Source: Brevibacterium sp. CCUG 69071
GTDB lineage: Bacteria > Actinomycetota > Actinomycetes > Actinomycetales > Brevibacteriaceae
DNA: 64,000 nucleotides
Reading direction: 5' to 3'
NCBI RefSeq assembly: GCF_021023135.1
Contig: NZ_PGFV01000006.1
Span: 112,804 to 176,803, forward strand
Part shown: piece after piece, positions 7,344-15,973 of the stretch
Numbering within the stretch: the first letter of the stretch is position 1
How the letters are laid out: the number at the start of each line of letters is the position of its first letter
Made by a program: the position numbers and the translations under genes
Notes under the pieces: model-generated
Seen by the model: only the letters and a program-made list of their open reading frames with translations
Databases searched by the model: none
What the model was told of the DNA's origin: nothing

Positions 7344-9620
7344 TCAGCCGAGGACTCCGCGTAGCAGTCGCAGGGCGGCGTCCTTCTCCAGGGGCTCATT
7401 GCCGTTGCCGCACTTCGGCGACTGCACACAGGAGGGGCAGCCGTCGATGCATTCGCAGGCGGCGATCGCATCCCGGGTCGCGGCCAGCCAGTCCTCGATG
7501 ACCGTGCTGCCGCGTTCGGCGAAACCGGCCCCGCCGGCCAGACCGTCGTAGACGAAGACCGTGGCCAGGCCCGTGTCGGCGTGCAGCGCCGTCGACACTC
7601 CGCCGATGTCCCACCGGTCGCAGCCGGCGAAGAGCGGCAGCAGACCGATCGAGGCATGTTCGGCGGCATGGACGGCACCGGGCAGATCGGCCGCGACGAT
7701 CTCGGCCTCGTCGAGCAGGGTCTGCGGGATCGTCCACCACACGGCCTTCGTCTGCAGGGTCCGCTCCGGCAGGTCGAGTTCGTGCTCGGCGATGATCGCC
7801 CCACCGCGCTTCGCCCGCATCCGGTAGGCGACGACCTGATCCTTGACGTCGACGGTGCCGCTGCACACGCTCACCCCCGACGGCAGGACTCGCTGAGCGT
7901 CGGTGGAGACGATCTCGATCTCCGTGGCCGAGCGCGGCTGCGTCGTGTAATCGACCTCGGAGCGTGCGATCAGAGCGATTCGCTCCTCAAGGTCGAGGTC
8001 GAGGACCGTGAAATCGGTGCCCTGATGGGTATACACCGCACCGGGATGGGCGCCGGTGTGCGCCCCCGATTCGTCGACCGTACCCAGCAGAGTGCCGGTG
8101 CTGGCCTCGACGAGGCGGAACTGACCGCCGCCGCTGCCGCGGATGTCGGAGAGATCCGTGGCGGGTTCGTCCTTGGCCCAGAACCATCCGGTCGGGCGGG
8201 CACGTAACAGCTTGCGCTCGACGAGGTCGGTGATGACCGAGGCGGACTCCGGTGGGAAGTGCACGAGGTCGGCCTCCCGCAACGGCACCTCGGCGGCGGC
8301 AGCGCACAGCTGACCGGAGAGCACATGCGGATTGCCCGGGTGGATGACCCCGGCATCGACCGGAGAATCGAAGATGACCTCGGGATGGTGGACGACATAG
8401 GTGTCGAGGGGATCGTCACGGGCGATGAACACCGCCATCCAACGCTGCCCGGCCCGACCTGCCCGCCCTGCCTGCTGCCACAGGGAGGCCAGAGTGCCCG
8501 GCCACCCGGAGATGATGACGAGATCGAGCCCGGAGATGTCGATGCCCAGCTCGAGCGCATTCGTCGAGGCCACTGCCAGCAGGCGACCCGAACGCAGGGC
8601 TGTCTCCAACAGGCGGCGCTCCTCGGCGAGGTACCCGCCCCGATAGGCGGCGACCTTGTCGACCAGCGAATCGTCGACCTGTCCGACCTGCTCGCGCACG
8701 GTCGATGCGAGTGCCTCGGTGCCGCGACGGGAGGCGATGAACGTGATCGAGCGATACCCGGCACACATGGCGTCGGTGATGACATCGGCGGCCTCGACCA
8801 GGCCGCTGCGCCGATCACCGCCGGGAGAGACCGGCGGTTCCCACAGTGCGAAGCTGCCCGCGGCGCGCGGGGAAGAATCCTCTGCCACGGCGTGGACCTC
8901 ACGGCCGGTGAGTTTGGCGAAGGCCGCGGCGGGTTCGGCCATCGTCGCCGAAGCCCCGATGACCACGGGGTGCGCCCCGTAGTGGGCGGCGATGCGCAGC
9001 AGCCTGCGCAGGATCAGCGCCACGTGCGATCCGAAGACGCCCCGATACCGGTGGGCCTCGTCGATGACGATGTAGCGCAGGGATTTGAACATCCGGGCGA
9101 AGCGCTGATGCTGCGGCAGGATCCCCCGGTGGAGCATGTCCGGGTTGGTGAACACGATGTTCGCATGCCGCCTGGCCCAATCCTTCGACGCCTGCGAGGT
9201 GTCCCCGTCATAGGCGGCCGGGCGGACCCCGCGGACGATGAGCCGCTCGAGCTTGCTCAGCTGATCGGCGGCCAGCGCCTTCGTCGGGGCGATGTAGATC
9301 GCCGAGGAGGTGCGCAGCTTGTCACGGGTGGCCTGGATCGATTCGAGCACCGGCAGCCAGAACCCCAGGGACTTCCCCGAGGCGGTCGGCGTCGCGATGA
9401 CCACATCGGACCCGTCCCGGGCGGCCTGTGCGGCCTCGAGCTGATGCTCCCACAGCTGATCGACGCCGATCGCATGGCAGGCGTGCTTGAGCTCTTCGTC
9501 GATCCAGTCCGGCCACTCGGCGTCGCGTTCGAATCGCTGCGGAATGTCCCGGACGTGGACGAGCCGCTCATCCCGGACACCGAAACCGGTGACGATGTCG
9601 AGGAGGGCAGAAGAGGTCAT
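7344..9620 (-). CDS. DEAH-box helicase with C-terminal DUF1998-type Cys cluster
   Basis: 758 residues, the putative helicase of the helicase/secretion neighbourhood. Motif I is ATPTASGKS (near residue 75), motif II VIDEAHRYRG (near 187), motif III GASATM, motif V STNALELGIDISGL and motif VI QQAGRAGRAGQ. The C-terminal part has the four-cysteine cluster CECIDGCPSCVQSPKCGNGN near residue 720, seen in MrfA/Hrq1-type repair helicases, where it may bind a metal. A role in 3'-5' DNA repair unwinding is inferred from family, not from position. The gene converges on the pilin operon, and ATG 9620 faces a divergent gene 35 bp away. Confidence 0.9.
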   Translation of the reverse strand: MTSSALLDIVTGFGVRDERLVHVRDIPQRFERDAEWPDWIDEELKHACHAIGVDQLWEHQLEAAQAARDGSDVVIATPTASGKSLGFWLPVLESIQATRDKLRTSSAIYIAPTKALAADQLSKLERLIVRGVRPAAYDGDTSQASKDWARRHANIVFTNPDMLHRGILPQHQRFARMFKSLRYIVIDEAHRYRGVFGSHVALILRRLLRIAAHYGAHPVVIGASATMAEPAAAFAKLTGREVHAVAEDSSPRAAGSFALWEPPVSPGGDRRSGLVEAADVITDAMCAGYRSITFIASRRGTEALASTVREQVGQVDDSLVDKVAAYRGGYLAEERRLLETALRSGRLLAVASTNALELGIDISGLDLVIISGWPGTLASLWQQAGRAGRAGQRWMAVFIARDDPLDTYVVHHPEVIFDSPVDAGVIHPGNPHVLSGQLCAAAAEVPLREADLVHFPPESASVITDLVERKLLRARPTGWFWAKDEPATDLSDIRGSGGGQFRLVEASTGTLLGTVDESGAHTGAHPGAVYTHQGTDFTVLDLDLEERIALIARSEVDYTTQPRSATEIEIVSTDAQRVLPSGVSVCSGTVDVKDQVVAYRMRAKRGGAIIAEHELDLPERTLQTKAVWWTIPQTLLDEAEIVAADLPGAVHAAEHASIGLLPLFAGCDRWDIGGVSTALHADTGLATVFVYDGLAGGAGFAERGSTVIEDWLAATRDAIAACECIDGCPSCVQSPKCGNGNEPLEKDAALRLLRGVLG

Positions 9621-9643
9621 GGCCCTAATTATTGCGCAGTCGT

Positions 9644-9649
9644 TAGGAT
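9644..9649 (+). promoter_or_regulatory. -10 box placing transcription start at GTG 9656 (leaderless)
   Basis: TAGGAT ends 6 nt before the GTG start of the methyltransferase gene, and no Shine-Dalgarno sequence lies between. No clear -35 box is visible. The 35-bp gap to the divergent helicase must carry promoters in both directions. Confidence 0.4.
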
Positions 9650-9655
9650 TCTTCT

Positions 9656-11311
9656 GTGACCGAACACAGTGAGACGATTCCCCGCGAGACGATCCTGGCC
9701 GACACCCTCTACCGGGCCGGCTACACCGAACCCCGGCTCCGACAGTTCTGGGGGTCCGCCGTCTCCGATGCCCTGGTCCGCAACAATGCGGCCCCGGCCA
9801 TCCACGTCTGCCTGACCACTCTGGACTCGGAAGCAGCCGCGGAAGCAGCCTCGGAGTTCGACCGCAGGCTCGCCGTCCTCGCCCTCCTCTTCCACTTCCA
9901 CCGCGAGGTCGAGGGCAGGCTCATCCGGGATGCCCTCGGTGAGGAGGCCTATGACATTGCCGTCGCGGCGGGGCTCATCGTCGGCCACGGCTGTGACGAT
10001 GACACCACACCGGACAAGGCGCTCGCCCCCTTCGCCCTCGTCCCTTTCGAGCTGCCGGTAGGGGTGCCCCGAGGCTTCCGTCCCGGGGATGCGAACCTCT
10101 ATCTCGTCAGCGACCACGGGACGCTCGTCGAGCCCGGCATCCTCGGCGGGGACTTCGTGCTCGGCCTCGGCGGGGCCGGTCGCACCCTGGTGTCCATCAC
10201 CCCGCGCGAACGGGTCGAGCTCGCCGCCGACATCGGCACCGGCTGCGGAATCCAGGCCCTGCTGCTGGCCCGGCATGCGAACAGAGTCATCGCCACCGAC
10301 ATCTCGCACCGCGCCCTGCACCTGGCCGAACTCTCCGCCCGTCTCAACGGCATTACCACGATCGACTTCCGGCACGGGTCGATGCTCGAACCCCTGGATG
10401 AGAAGGTCGACCTGCTCGTGTCCAACCCGCCCTTCGTGATCACCCCGCGCACCTCGGAGGTCACCTTCGAATACCGGGACGCAGGCATGAGCGGGGACCG
10501 CCTCGTCCGCTCCCTGTTCGCCGCGATCCCCGAGGTTCTGGCACCGGGCGGACGCAGCGTCTGCCTCGGCAACTGGGAGACCACCTCGGCGAGCGATGAG
10601 GGTCCCGAAGCCTGGGTCACGGACCCGGAGACCTCCGTTCTCGTCATCGAACGGGAGACCCTCGACCCGGTCGCCTACGCCGAAACCTGGATCCGCGACG
10701 GGGGAGTGCCGCGAGCCGGTGAGGACTGGAACCGGGCCACCGCCGCCTGGCTCGACGACTTCGCATCCCGCGACGTCGCCCAGATCGTCTTCGGGTACGT
10801 GCTCATGTCCCGGGCAGATAACGATGTGCCAACGATTGCCCCTCCCGCCCCGGCAAGCCCCGCCACAGATCGGACCGAGGGGCTGCGCGCCCGGGTGCGG
10901 ACCACCTCGGCGGCGGCGAACAATCCCCACGGACTCGGCGAATTCCTCTCCACGGTCTTCGCCCTGCGCAGCTGGCTGGCCACCGCCGAGGCGGGCGAGA
11001 TCGCGGACACCGCGTTCACCCGCTCACCGGATCTCGTCGAACACCGCCACCATGTGCCCGGCGAATCCGAACCCACCTCCATCACCCTGGAACAGGGCAT
11101 CGGCTTCGGACAGGTCTTCGACCTCGATACGGCGCTGGCCGGGTTCGTCTCGGTCGCCGATGGGAGCCTGACGCTGCGGCAGACCGCCAACGCCTTGGCG
11201 CAGCTGCTCGACGTCGACCCGGTGGCCCTCGAAGACCAGCTGATTGCCCAGGTCAGAGCGCTGGTGGCCGAAGGTGTGCTGCTGCCGGCCACGGAGTCGC
11301 CGGCGCCCTGA
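9656..11311 (+). CDS. Class I SAM-dependent methyltransferase with DUF7059-type N-terminus
   Basis: 551 residues. An N-terminal region of about 170 residues (DTLYRAGYTEPRLRQFWGS...) precedes a Rossmann methyltransferase: motif I AADIGTGCGIQALLLARHANRVIATDIS, then SNPPFVITPR near residue 256, the NPP(F/Y) motif of enzymes that methylate planar amino groups (HemK/PrmC and rRNA N-methyltransferases). A C-terminal extension of 150 or more residues is probably winged-helix. The substrate cannot be assigned. GTG 9656 seems leaderless. Confidence 0.8.
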   Translation: MTEHSETIPRETILADTLYRAGYTEPRLRQFWGSAVSDALVRNNAAPAIHVCLTTLDSEAAAEAASEFDRRLAVLALLFHFHREVEGRLIRDALGEEAYDIAVAAGLIVGHGCDDDTTPDKALAPFALVPFELPVGVPRGFRPGDANLYLVSDHGTLVEPGILGGDFVLGLGGAGRTLVSITPRERVELAADIGTGCGIQALLLARHANRVIATDISHRALHLAELSARLNGITTIDFRHGSMLEPLDEKVDLLVSNPPFVITPRTSEVTFEYRDAGMSGDRLVRSLFAAIPEVLAPGGRSVCLGNWETTSASDEGPEAWVTDPETSVLVIERETLDPVAYAETWIRDGGVPRAGEDWNRATAAWLDDFASRDVAQIVFGYVLMSRADNDVPTIAPPAPASPATDRTEGLRARVRTTSAAANNPHGLGEFLSTVFALRSWLATAEAGEIADTAFTRSPDLVEHRHHVPGESEPTSITLEQGIGFGQVFDLDTALAGFVSVADGSLTLRQTANALAQLLDVDPVALEDQLIAQVRALVAEGVLLPATESPAP

Positions 11312-11358
11312 TGAGCACGTGTTCCGGGTGCCGGTGACGGGGCCGAAGCGGGGGTCGG

Positions 11359-11398
11359 TCACAAGGACCGTGGGGCAGCGATCACAAGGACCGTGGGG
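11359..11398 (+). repeat. Two direct 17-bp repeats in the topA upstream region
   Basis: TCACAAGGACCGTGGGG occurs at 11359-11375 and again at 11382-11398, a 23-bp period or about two helical turns. A TAGGAT box (11408-11413) lies 9 bp further on and a TG-extended TACATT at 11480-11485. The gap 11312-11540 therefore looks like a regulated topA promoter region; the repeats would be protein sites on the same DNA face. Confidence 0.5.
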
Positions 11399-11540
11399 GA
11401 ATAGCGATAGGATCGAAAACCGTTGACCCCGAGGTCGGGCCGCTGAAGCCCGATGCACGGCGAGCAAGATCAACAGTGTTACATTGGGCCGGATCGTCCC
11501 TATCATCGATCACCCTGTGCCCCGAGAGGAATGTGAAAGC

Positions 11541-14363
11541 GTGACCACAACCGAGAAGAAGCCCCGTCGTCTCGTCATCGTCGAGTCTCCGACGAAGGCG
11601 CGAACGATCGTGGGATACCTCGGCGACGGTTATGACGTCGAGGCCTCGGTCGGACATATCCGCGACCTCCCGACCCCTTCGGAACTGCCCGCCGATATGA
11701 AGAAGGGGCCCTACGGCAAGTTCGCCGTCGATGTCGACAACGGCTTCGACCCCTACTATCGGGTCGACCCGGGCAAGAAGAAGAAGGTCACCGAACTCAA
11801 GCGACTCCTCAAGGACGCCGACGAGCTCTATCTCGCAACGGATGAGGACCGCGAGGGAGAGGCCATCGCCTGGCACCTGCTCGAGGTGCTCAAGCCGAAG
11901 ATCCCCGTCAAGCGCATGGTCTTCCACGAGATCACCCCCGAGGCGATCGAACGCGCATTGGAGAACACCCGTGACATCGACGAGGCTCTCGTCGATGCAC
12001 AGGAGACCCGACGCATCCTCGACCGCCTCTACGGCTACGAGATCTCACCGGTGCTGTGGCGCAAGATCCGGGCCGGGCTCTCGGCCGGTCGTGTGCAGTC
12101 GGTGGCGACTCGACTCGTCGTCGAACGCGAGCGGGAACGCATGGCCTTCGTCCCCGCCGACTACTGGGACCTCGATATCGATCTGGGTCTGCCCGACGGC
12201 ACGAATCCCTTCGCTGCGAATCTCTCCACCCTCGACGGGGCTCGCGTGGCCACCGGACGGGACTTCAACGACAAGGGCCAGCTGAAGAACGCCTCGGCGA
12301 CGGTCGTCGATCAGGCCCGGGCCGAAGCACTGGCCACGGAGCTCAACGGGTCGGCGAAGGATTCGCTGAGCGTCACCTCGGTCGAGTCGAAGCCCTACTC
12401 CCGCCGACCAGCGGCCCCGTTCACCACCTCGACCCTGCAGCAGGAGGCCGGCCGCAAGCTGCGCATGAGCGCACGCCAGGCCATGCGCACGGCGCAGTCG
12501 CTCTACGAACACGGCTACATCACCTATATGCGTACCGACTCCTCGGCGCTGTCCGGGCAGGCGATCGCTGCCGCCCGCAAACAGGTGACCGAACTCTACG
12601 GTCCCGAATTCGTGCCGCAGTCGCCGCGTCAGTACTCGAGCAAGCAGAAGTCCGCGCAGGAGGCCCACGAGGCGATCCGTCCCGCCGGTGACTCCTTCCG
12701 CACTCCGGCGCAAGTGTCCAAGCAGCTCGGCGGTGAGGAGTTCCGCCTCTACGACTTGATCTGGAAGCGCACCGTGGCCAGCCAGATGGCCGACGCCAAG
12801 GGAAAGACCGCGACGATCAAGGTCCGCGCCGAACTCGACGGCGGACACGACGCCGGCTTCAGCGCCAGCGGCACCGTCATCACCTTCCGCGGATTCCTCG
12901 CCGCCTACGAAGAGGGCACCGACGCCTCCCGCTACGACACGAAGTCCGGGGAGTCGCGGCTGCCGCAGGTCGAAGAGGGACAGGCTCTGTCCGTGGTCAA
13001 GGCGGAAGCCGACGGCCACACCACCGCACCGCCGCCGCGCTTCACAGAGGCCAGCCTGGTCAAGCAGCTCGAGGAGCTCGGCATCGGCCGTCCCTCGACG
13101 TATGCGGCCACGATCTCGGTCATCCAGGATCGCGGCTACGTGACCACCCGCGGCAACGCTCTGGTTCCGAGCTGGTTGGCGTTCTCCGTGGTCAGACTCC
13201 TCGAAGAGCACTTCACCGGACTCGTCGACTATGCGTTCACCGCGGATCTCGAGACCGAACTCGACCGCATCGCTATGGGCGAAGAGGACCGCAACGCCTG
13301 GCTGGCCCGCTTCTACTTCGGCGACCAGGGACAGGACCGTGAGGGGCTCAAGGAGGTCGTCGACGATCTCGGCGACATCGACGCCCGTGCGGTCAACACG
13401 GTGCAGATCAGCGAGGACGTGGCTCTGCGCGTCGGTCGCTATGGGCCCTACCTCGAGGTGGCGTCGCAGGTCGAGGGCGAGGATCCCAAGCGGGTCTCGG
13501 TGCCCGAGGACCTGGCCCCTGACGAACTGACCGCCGAGAAGGCCGCCGAACTCATCGAGACCCAGGGCGGCGAGGACCGCGAGCTGGGGACCGATCCCGA
13601 GACCGGTCATGCGATCGTGGCGAAGAACGGCCGCTTCGGGCCCTACGTCACCGAGGTGCTGCCAGAGCCCGAGGAGAAGCCGAAGCGCGGAGCGAAGAAA
13701 CTGAAACCGCGCACCGGTTCCCTGTTCAAGTCCATGAATCTCGAGACTATCGACCTGGAGACCGCGCTGCGCCTGCTCAGTCTCCCGCGCGTCGTCGGAC
13801 AGGACGACGAAGGCACCGACATCACCGCTCAGAACGGCCGCTACGGACCGTACCTGAAGAAGGGCACGGATTCGCGGTCGCTGACCGAAGAGGAGCAGAT
13901 CTTCAACATCACCCTCGACGAGGCGCTGAAGATCTACGCTGAGCCCAAGCAGCGTGGCGGACGTCGTGCCGCGGCCCCGTTGAAGGAGCTCGGCGAGGAC
14001 CCGGAGACGAAGAAGCCGGTCGTCGTCAAGGACGGTCGCTTCGGCCCCTACGTCACCGACGGGGAGACGAACGCGACCCTGCGCAAGGACGACTCCGTCG
14101 AGGCTGTGACCCTGGAACGTGCGGCCACGCTGCTGGCCGAGAAGCGCGCGAAGGGACCGGCGAAGAAGAAGGGCCCGGCCAAGAAGAAGGGCCCGGCCAA
14201 GAAGGCTCCTGCGAAGAAGTCGACGGCGGCGAAGACCACTGCGGCGAAGAAGACGACCACGGCGAAGTCGACGGCCAGCAAGTCGACTGCGGCGAAGAAG
14301 ACGGCAGCGTCGAAGACCACTGCCGCCAAGAAGACGAGCACGGCGAAGCCGAAGACTCCCTGA
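11541..14363 (+). CDS. topA: DNA topoisomerase I
   Basis: About 940 residues; type IA topoisomerase that relaxes negative supercoils. The Toprim domain begins at RRLVIVESPTKARTI and has TDEDREGEAIAWHLL (acidic Mg site) near residue 100. The active-site tyrosine is in YITYMRTDSSAL near residue 328. EAHEAIRP and GIGRPSTYA follow. In place of zinc fingers the C-terminus has repeats of the form GRYGPYL / GRFGPYV, as in actinobacterial enzymes, and then a Lys/Ala tail (AKKKGP repeated, later AAKKT) for DNA binding. The start is GTG 11541 with GAGAGGA upstream; an ATG at 11484 would add 19 unlike residues. Confidence 0.96.
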   Translation: MTTTEKKPRRLVIVESPTKARTIVGYLGDGYDVEASVGHIRDLPTPSELPADMKKGPYGKFAVDVDNGFDPYYRVDPGKKKKVTELKRLLKDADELYLATDEDREGEAIAWHLLEVLKPKIPVKRMVFHEITPEAIERALENTRDIDEALVDAQETRRILDRLYGYEISPVLWRKIRAGLSAGRVQSVATRLVVERERERMAFVPADYWDLDIDLGLPDGTNPFAANLSTLDGARVATGRDFNDKGQLKNASATVVDQARAEALATELNGSAKDSLSVTSVESKPYSRRPAAPFTTSTLQQEAGRKLRMSARQAMRTAQSLYEHGYITYMRTDSSALSGQAIAAARKQVTELYGPEFVPQSPRQYSSKQKSAQEAHEAIRPAGDSFRTPAQVSKQLGGEEFRLYDLIWKRTVASQMADAKGKTATIKVRAELDGGHDAGFSASGTVITFRGFLAAYEEGTDASRYDTKSGESRLPQVEEGQALSVVKAEADGHTTAPPPRFTEASLVKQLEELGIGRPSTYAATISVIQDRGYVTTRGNALVPSWLAFSVVRLLEEHFTGLVDYAFTADLETELDRIAMGEEDRNAWLARFYFGDQGQDREGLKEVVDDLGDIDARAVNTVQISEDVALRVGRYGPYLEVASQVEGEDPKRVSVPEDLAPDELTAEKAAELIETQGGEDRELGTDPETGHAIVAKNGRFGPYVTEVLPEPEEKPKRGAKKLKPRTGSLFKSMNLETIDLETALRLLSLPRVVGQDDEGTDITAQNGRYGPYLKKGTDSRSLTEEEQIFNITLDEALKIYAEPKQRGGRRAAAPLKELGEDPETKKPVVVKDGRFGPYVTDGETNATLRKDDSVEAVTLERAATLLAEKRAKGPAKKKGPAKKKGPAKKAPAKKSTAAKTTAAKKTTTAKSTASKSTAAKKTAASKTTAAKKTSTAKPKTP

Positions 14364-14382
14364 GTCGGCTCGCCTCGTCGAC

Positions 14383-14437
14383 TTGCGGACGATTCGTGAT
14401 GTTTCACAGCGTTGAATCCATCACGGATCGTCCGCAA
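14383..14437. terminator. 19-bp stem hairpin between converging genes
   Basis: 14383-14401 pairs with 14419-14437 over 19 positions with one wobble, around a 17-nt loop. It lies just past topA and before the end of the minus-strand GNAT gene. There is no clear U tract on either strand, so it may act as a bidirectional terminator or an RNA-stabilising hairpin. Confidence 0.6.
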
Positions 14438-14439
14438 CT

Positions 14440-14514
14440 CGGCAGCGCCTCCGTGGCTCGCGTGGCTCGGCAGCGCACGGGCGCCCGGGCAGCGCGTTGA
14501 TAACCCGGCAGCGC
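14440..14514. repeat. Four short GGCAGCGC repeats
   Basis: GGCAGCGC recurs with its extended copies at 14440-14448, 14468-14476, 14487-14495 and 14506-14514, the last three exactly 19 bp apart. It lies in the gap between topA and the GNAT gene next to the long hairpin. Function unknown; the region 14364-14577 holds no gene that I can support. Confidence 0.45.
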
Positions 14515-14577
14515 GCCCGCAGCGGGACCCACGAGCTCGCCCTCCTGAGTGAGCAGAGGCAAGCTCGAGGCCTGAGC

Positions 14578-15099
14578 TCAGACCTCGCCCGAATCAGCTC
14601 CGGCCGCCCCAGCGGAAGTCCGCGCGAACTCCTCAAGAGCATCCCCGTCGAGGCGGTAGGTCTCCCATTCGTCCTGGGCCTTCGCGCCCAGTGACTCGTA
14701 GAACCCGATCGAGGGAGTGTTCCACTTGAGCACGCACCATTCGAGTCGGGTGTAGCCTCGGTCCCGGCACAGCTGCGCCAGCCGGCCGAGCAGCGCCTTG
14801 CCGGCACCGCCGCCTCGGTGCTCCGGGTCGACGAAGAGATCTTCGAGCCAGATCCCGTTCTTCCCCGTCCAGGTGGAGAACGAATGGAACCAGATGGCGA
14901 TGCCGATGATCGCACCCTCCGCCTCGGCGACGTGACCGTAGGTGTTCGGATGCCCATCGGCAGGGAACATCACGGCCGCGAAGTCATCTTCGGTGGCCTC
15001 GACAGCCTCGGGTTCCTTCTCGTATTCGGCCAGCCCGTGGACGAGGCGGAGGATGGCGGGCAGATCCTCCCGGGTCGCTTCACGTACGGTCACGCTCAT
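14578..15099 (-). CDS. GNAT N-acetyltransferase, diamine acetyltransferase-like
   Basis: 173 residues. TVREATREDLPAILRLVHGLAEYEKEPEAVEATEDDF, IGIAIWFHSFSTWTGKNGIWLEDLFVDPEHRGGGAGKALLGRLAQLCRDRG and EWCVLKWNTPSIGFYESLGA follow the spermidine/diamine acetyltransferase (SSAT) pattern closely: EYEKEP, LEDLFV, R-G-x-G-x-G-K acetyl-CoA loop, W-N. A small amine such as a polyamine or amino acid analogue is the likely substrate by family. The C-terminus is an Ala/Gly tail. Confidence 0.85.
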   Translation of the reverse strand: MSVTVREATREDLPAILRLVHGLAEYEKEPEAVEATEDDFAAVMFPADGHPNTYGHVAEAEGAIIGIAIWFHSFSTWTGKNGIWLEDLFVDPEHRGGGAGKALLGRLAQLCRDRGYTRLEWCVLKWNTPSIGFYESLGAKAQDEWETYRLDGDALEEFARTSAGAAGADSGEV

Positions 15100-15129
15100 G
15101 TGTCTGCCTTCCTCGTTGTCTCCGGCTCT

Positions 15130-15864
15130 TCAGAGCCGGTGCTTGTCCACATAGTCCGGTACGGCCGCGAGCTCCGCGGGATTCGGGGACTCCGGCGCGA
15201 GCGGGTGGGCGTTCGCATAGTAGGCGGCGAACGCCTCGGCGACGGCATCGGTCCTGACCTCGGGATGAACCTCACTGATCGACCCTCCCGTCGCCGGGTC
15301 CCAATCGACGCCGAGCGCCGCTTCGACGTCGGTGAGAACGGCCCGGATCGGATCCGGGTCCTCGACGATGATGGAGGAAGAGAACAGCCACGCGCCCGAG
15401 ACCACGCGCTGCGCGGTTCCGATGGCCTTGATCCGTCCGGCGACGTTGACGCTGTGCTCGCCGGGGCAGTATTCGCCGGGAATCTCGCCGAGGCGAGCGT
15501 CGATGCCGATCGACCGCAGCACCTCGACATAGTCGTCACCGAAGGCGGAGAATCGGGCGGTCGTGTTCGTGATGAAGGAATCACTGGGTTCGATGTGGTC
15601 GATGACCAGTGACCCCCGATGGTAGGCGGCAGCTCGCCCGCCGAGGCTGCGCAGAGCAGGCGTGAAACCGTGGTCCCGGGCCGCTTCGATCGCGGTGGGG
15701 AAGCCGGGCAGGAACCGATCCCGAGCTCCGAAGGCCAAGGTCGGAGCGGGCCGGTAGATCCGCAGGGTCGCCCCGCGCGCCCCGGTCTTGACCGAATCGA
15801 GCAGGACCCGGGCAAAGGCGAGCTCCTCGAGCGGATCCAAGCCCTCGGCGGCGACGCTCGTCAT
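15130..15864 (-). CDS. Lipoate-protein ligase A / octanoyltransferase-like protein
   Basis: About 244 residues from ATG 15864. LRIYRPAPTLAFGARDRFLPGF, LRSLGGRAAAYHRGSLVIDHI (RxxGG substrate loop), GEYCPGEHSVNVAGRIKAIGTAQRVVSGAWLFSSSIIV (the KxxGxxQ-like region with the lysine in RIKAIGTAQR) are the BPL/LplA catalytic-domain features. It would attach lipoate or move octanoyl groups to E2/GcvH domains. A longer open frame to 16059 runs into the divergent gene's promoter and is not used. Confidence 0.78.
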   Translation of the reverse strand: MTSVAAEGLDPLEELAFARVLLDSVKTGARGATLRIYRPAPTLAFGARDRFLPGFPTAIEAARDHGFTPALRSLGGRAAAYHRGSLVIDHIEPSDSFITNTTARFSAFGDDYVEVLRSIGIDARLGEIPGEYCPGEHSVNVAGRIKAIGTAQRVVSGAWLFSSSIIVEDPDPIRAVLTDVEAALGVDWDPATGGSISEVHPEVRTDAVAEAFAAYYANAHPLAPESPNPAELAAVPDYVDKHRL

Positions 15865-15961
15865 GGCCGTATTCTCACTGTGCACGCACACAAGAGTAGA
15901 GGATCGGGATCGGTTGCAGGAGATCGGACCGGGTTCCAAGAGATATGTCAGTCGGTACAGA

Positions 15962-15967
15962 TAGTGT
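15962..15967 (+). promoter_or_regulatory. -10 box for leaderless start of the tmk fusion
   Basis: TAGTGT ends 6 nt before GTG 15974, again placing the transcription start at the start codon. No -35 box or Shine-Dalgarno sequence is evident. The 109-bp gap to the divergent ligase gene carries both promoters. Confidence 0.4.
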
Positions 15968-15973
15968 AGGGAC

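Noticed and set aside
12045..13610. 521-codon minus-strand ORF
   Set aside because: Lies wholly within topA; composition is that of an antisense frame in high-GC DNA.
14150..14360. Repeats at the topA 3' end considered as tandem DNA repeats
   Set aside because: They encode the Lys/Ala-rich tail usual for actinobacterial topoisomerase I; the repetition is at protein level.
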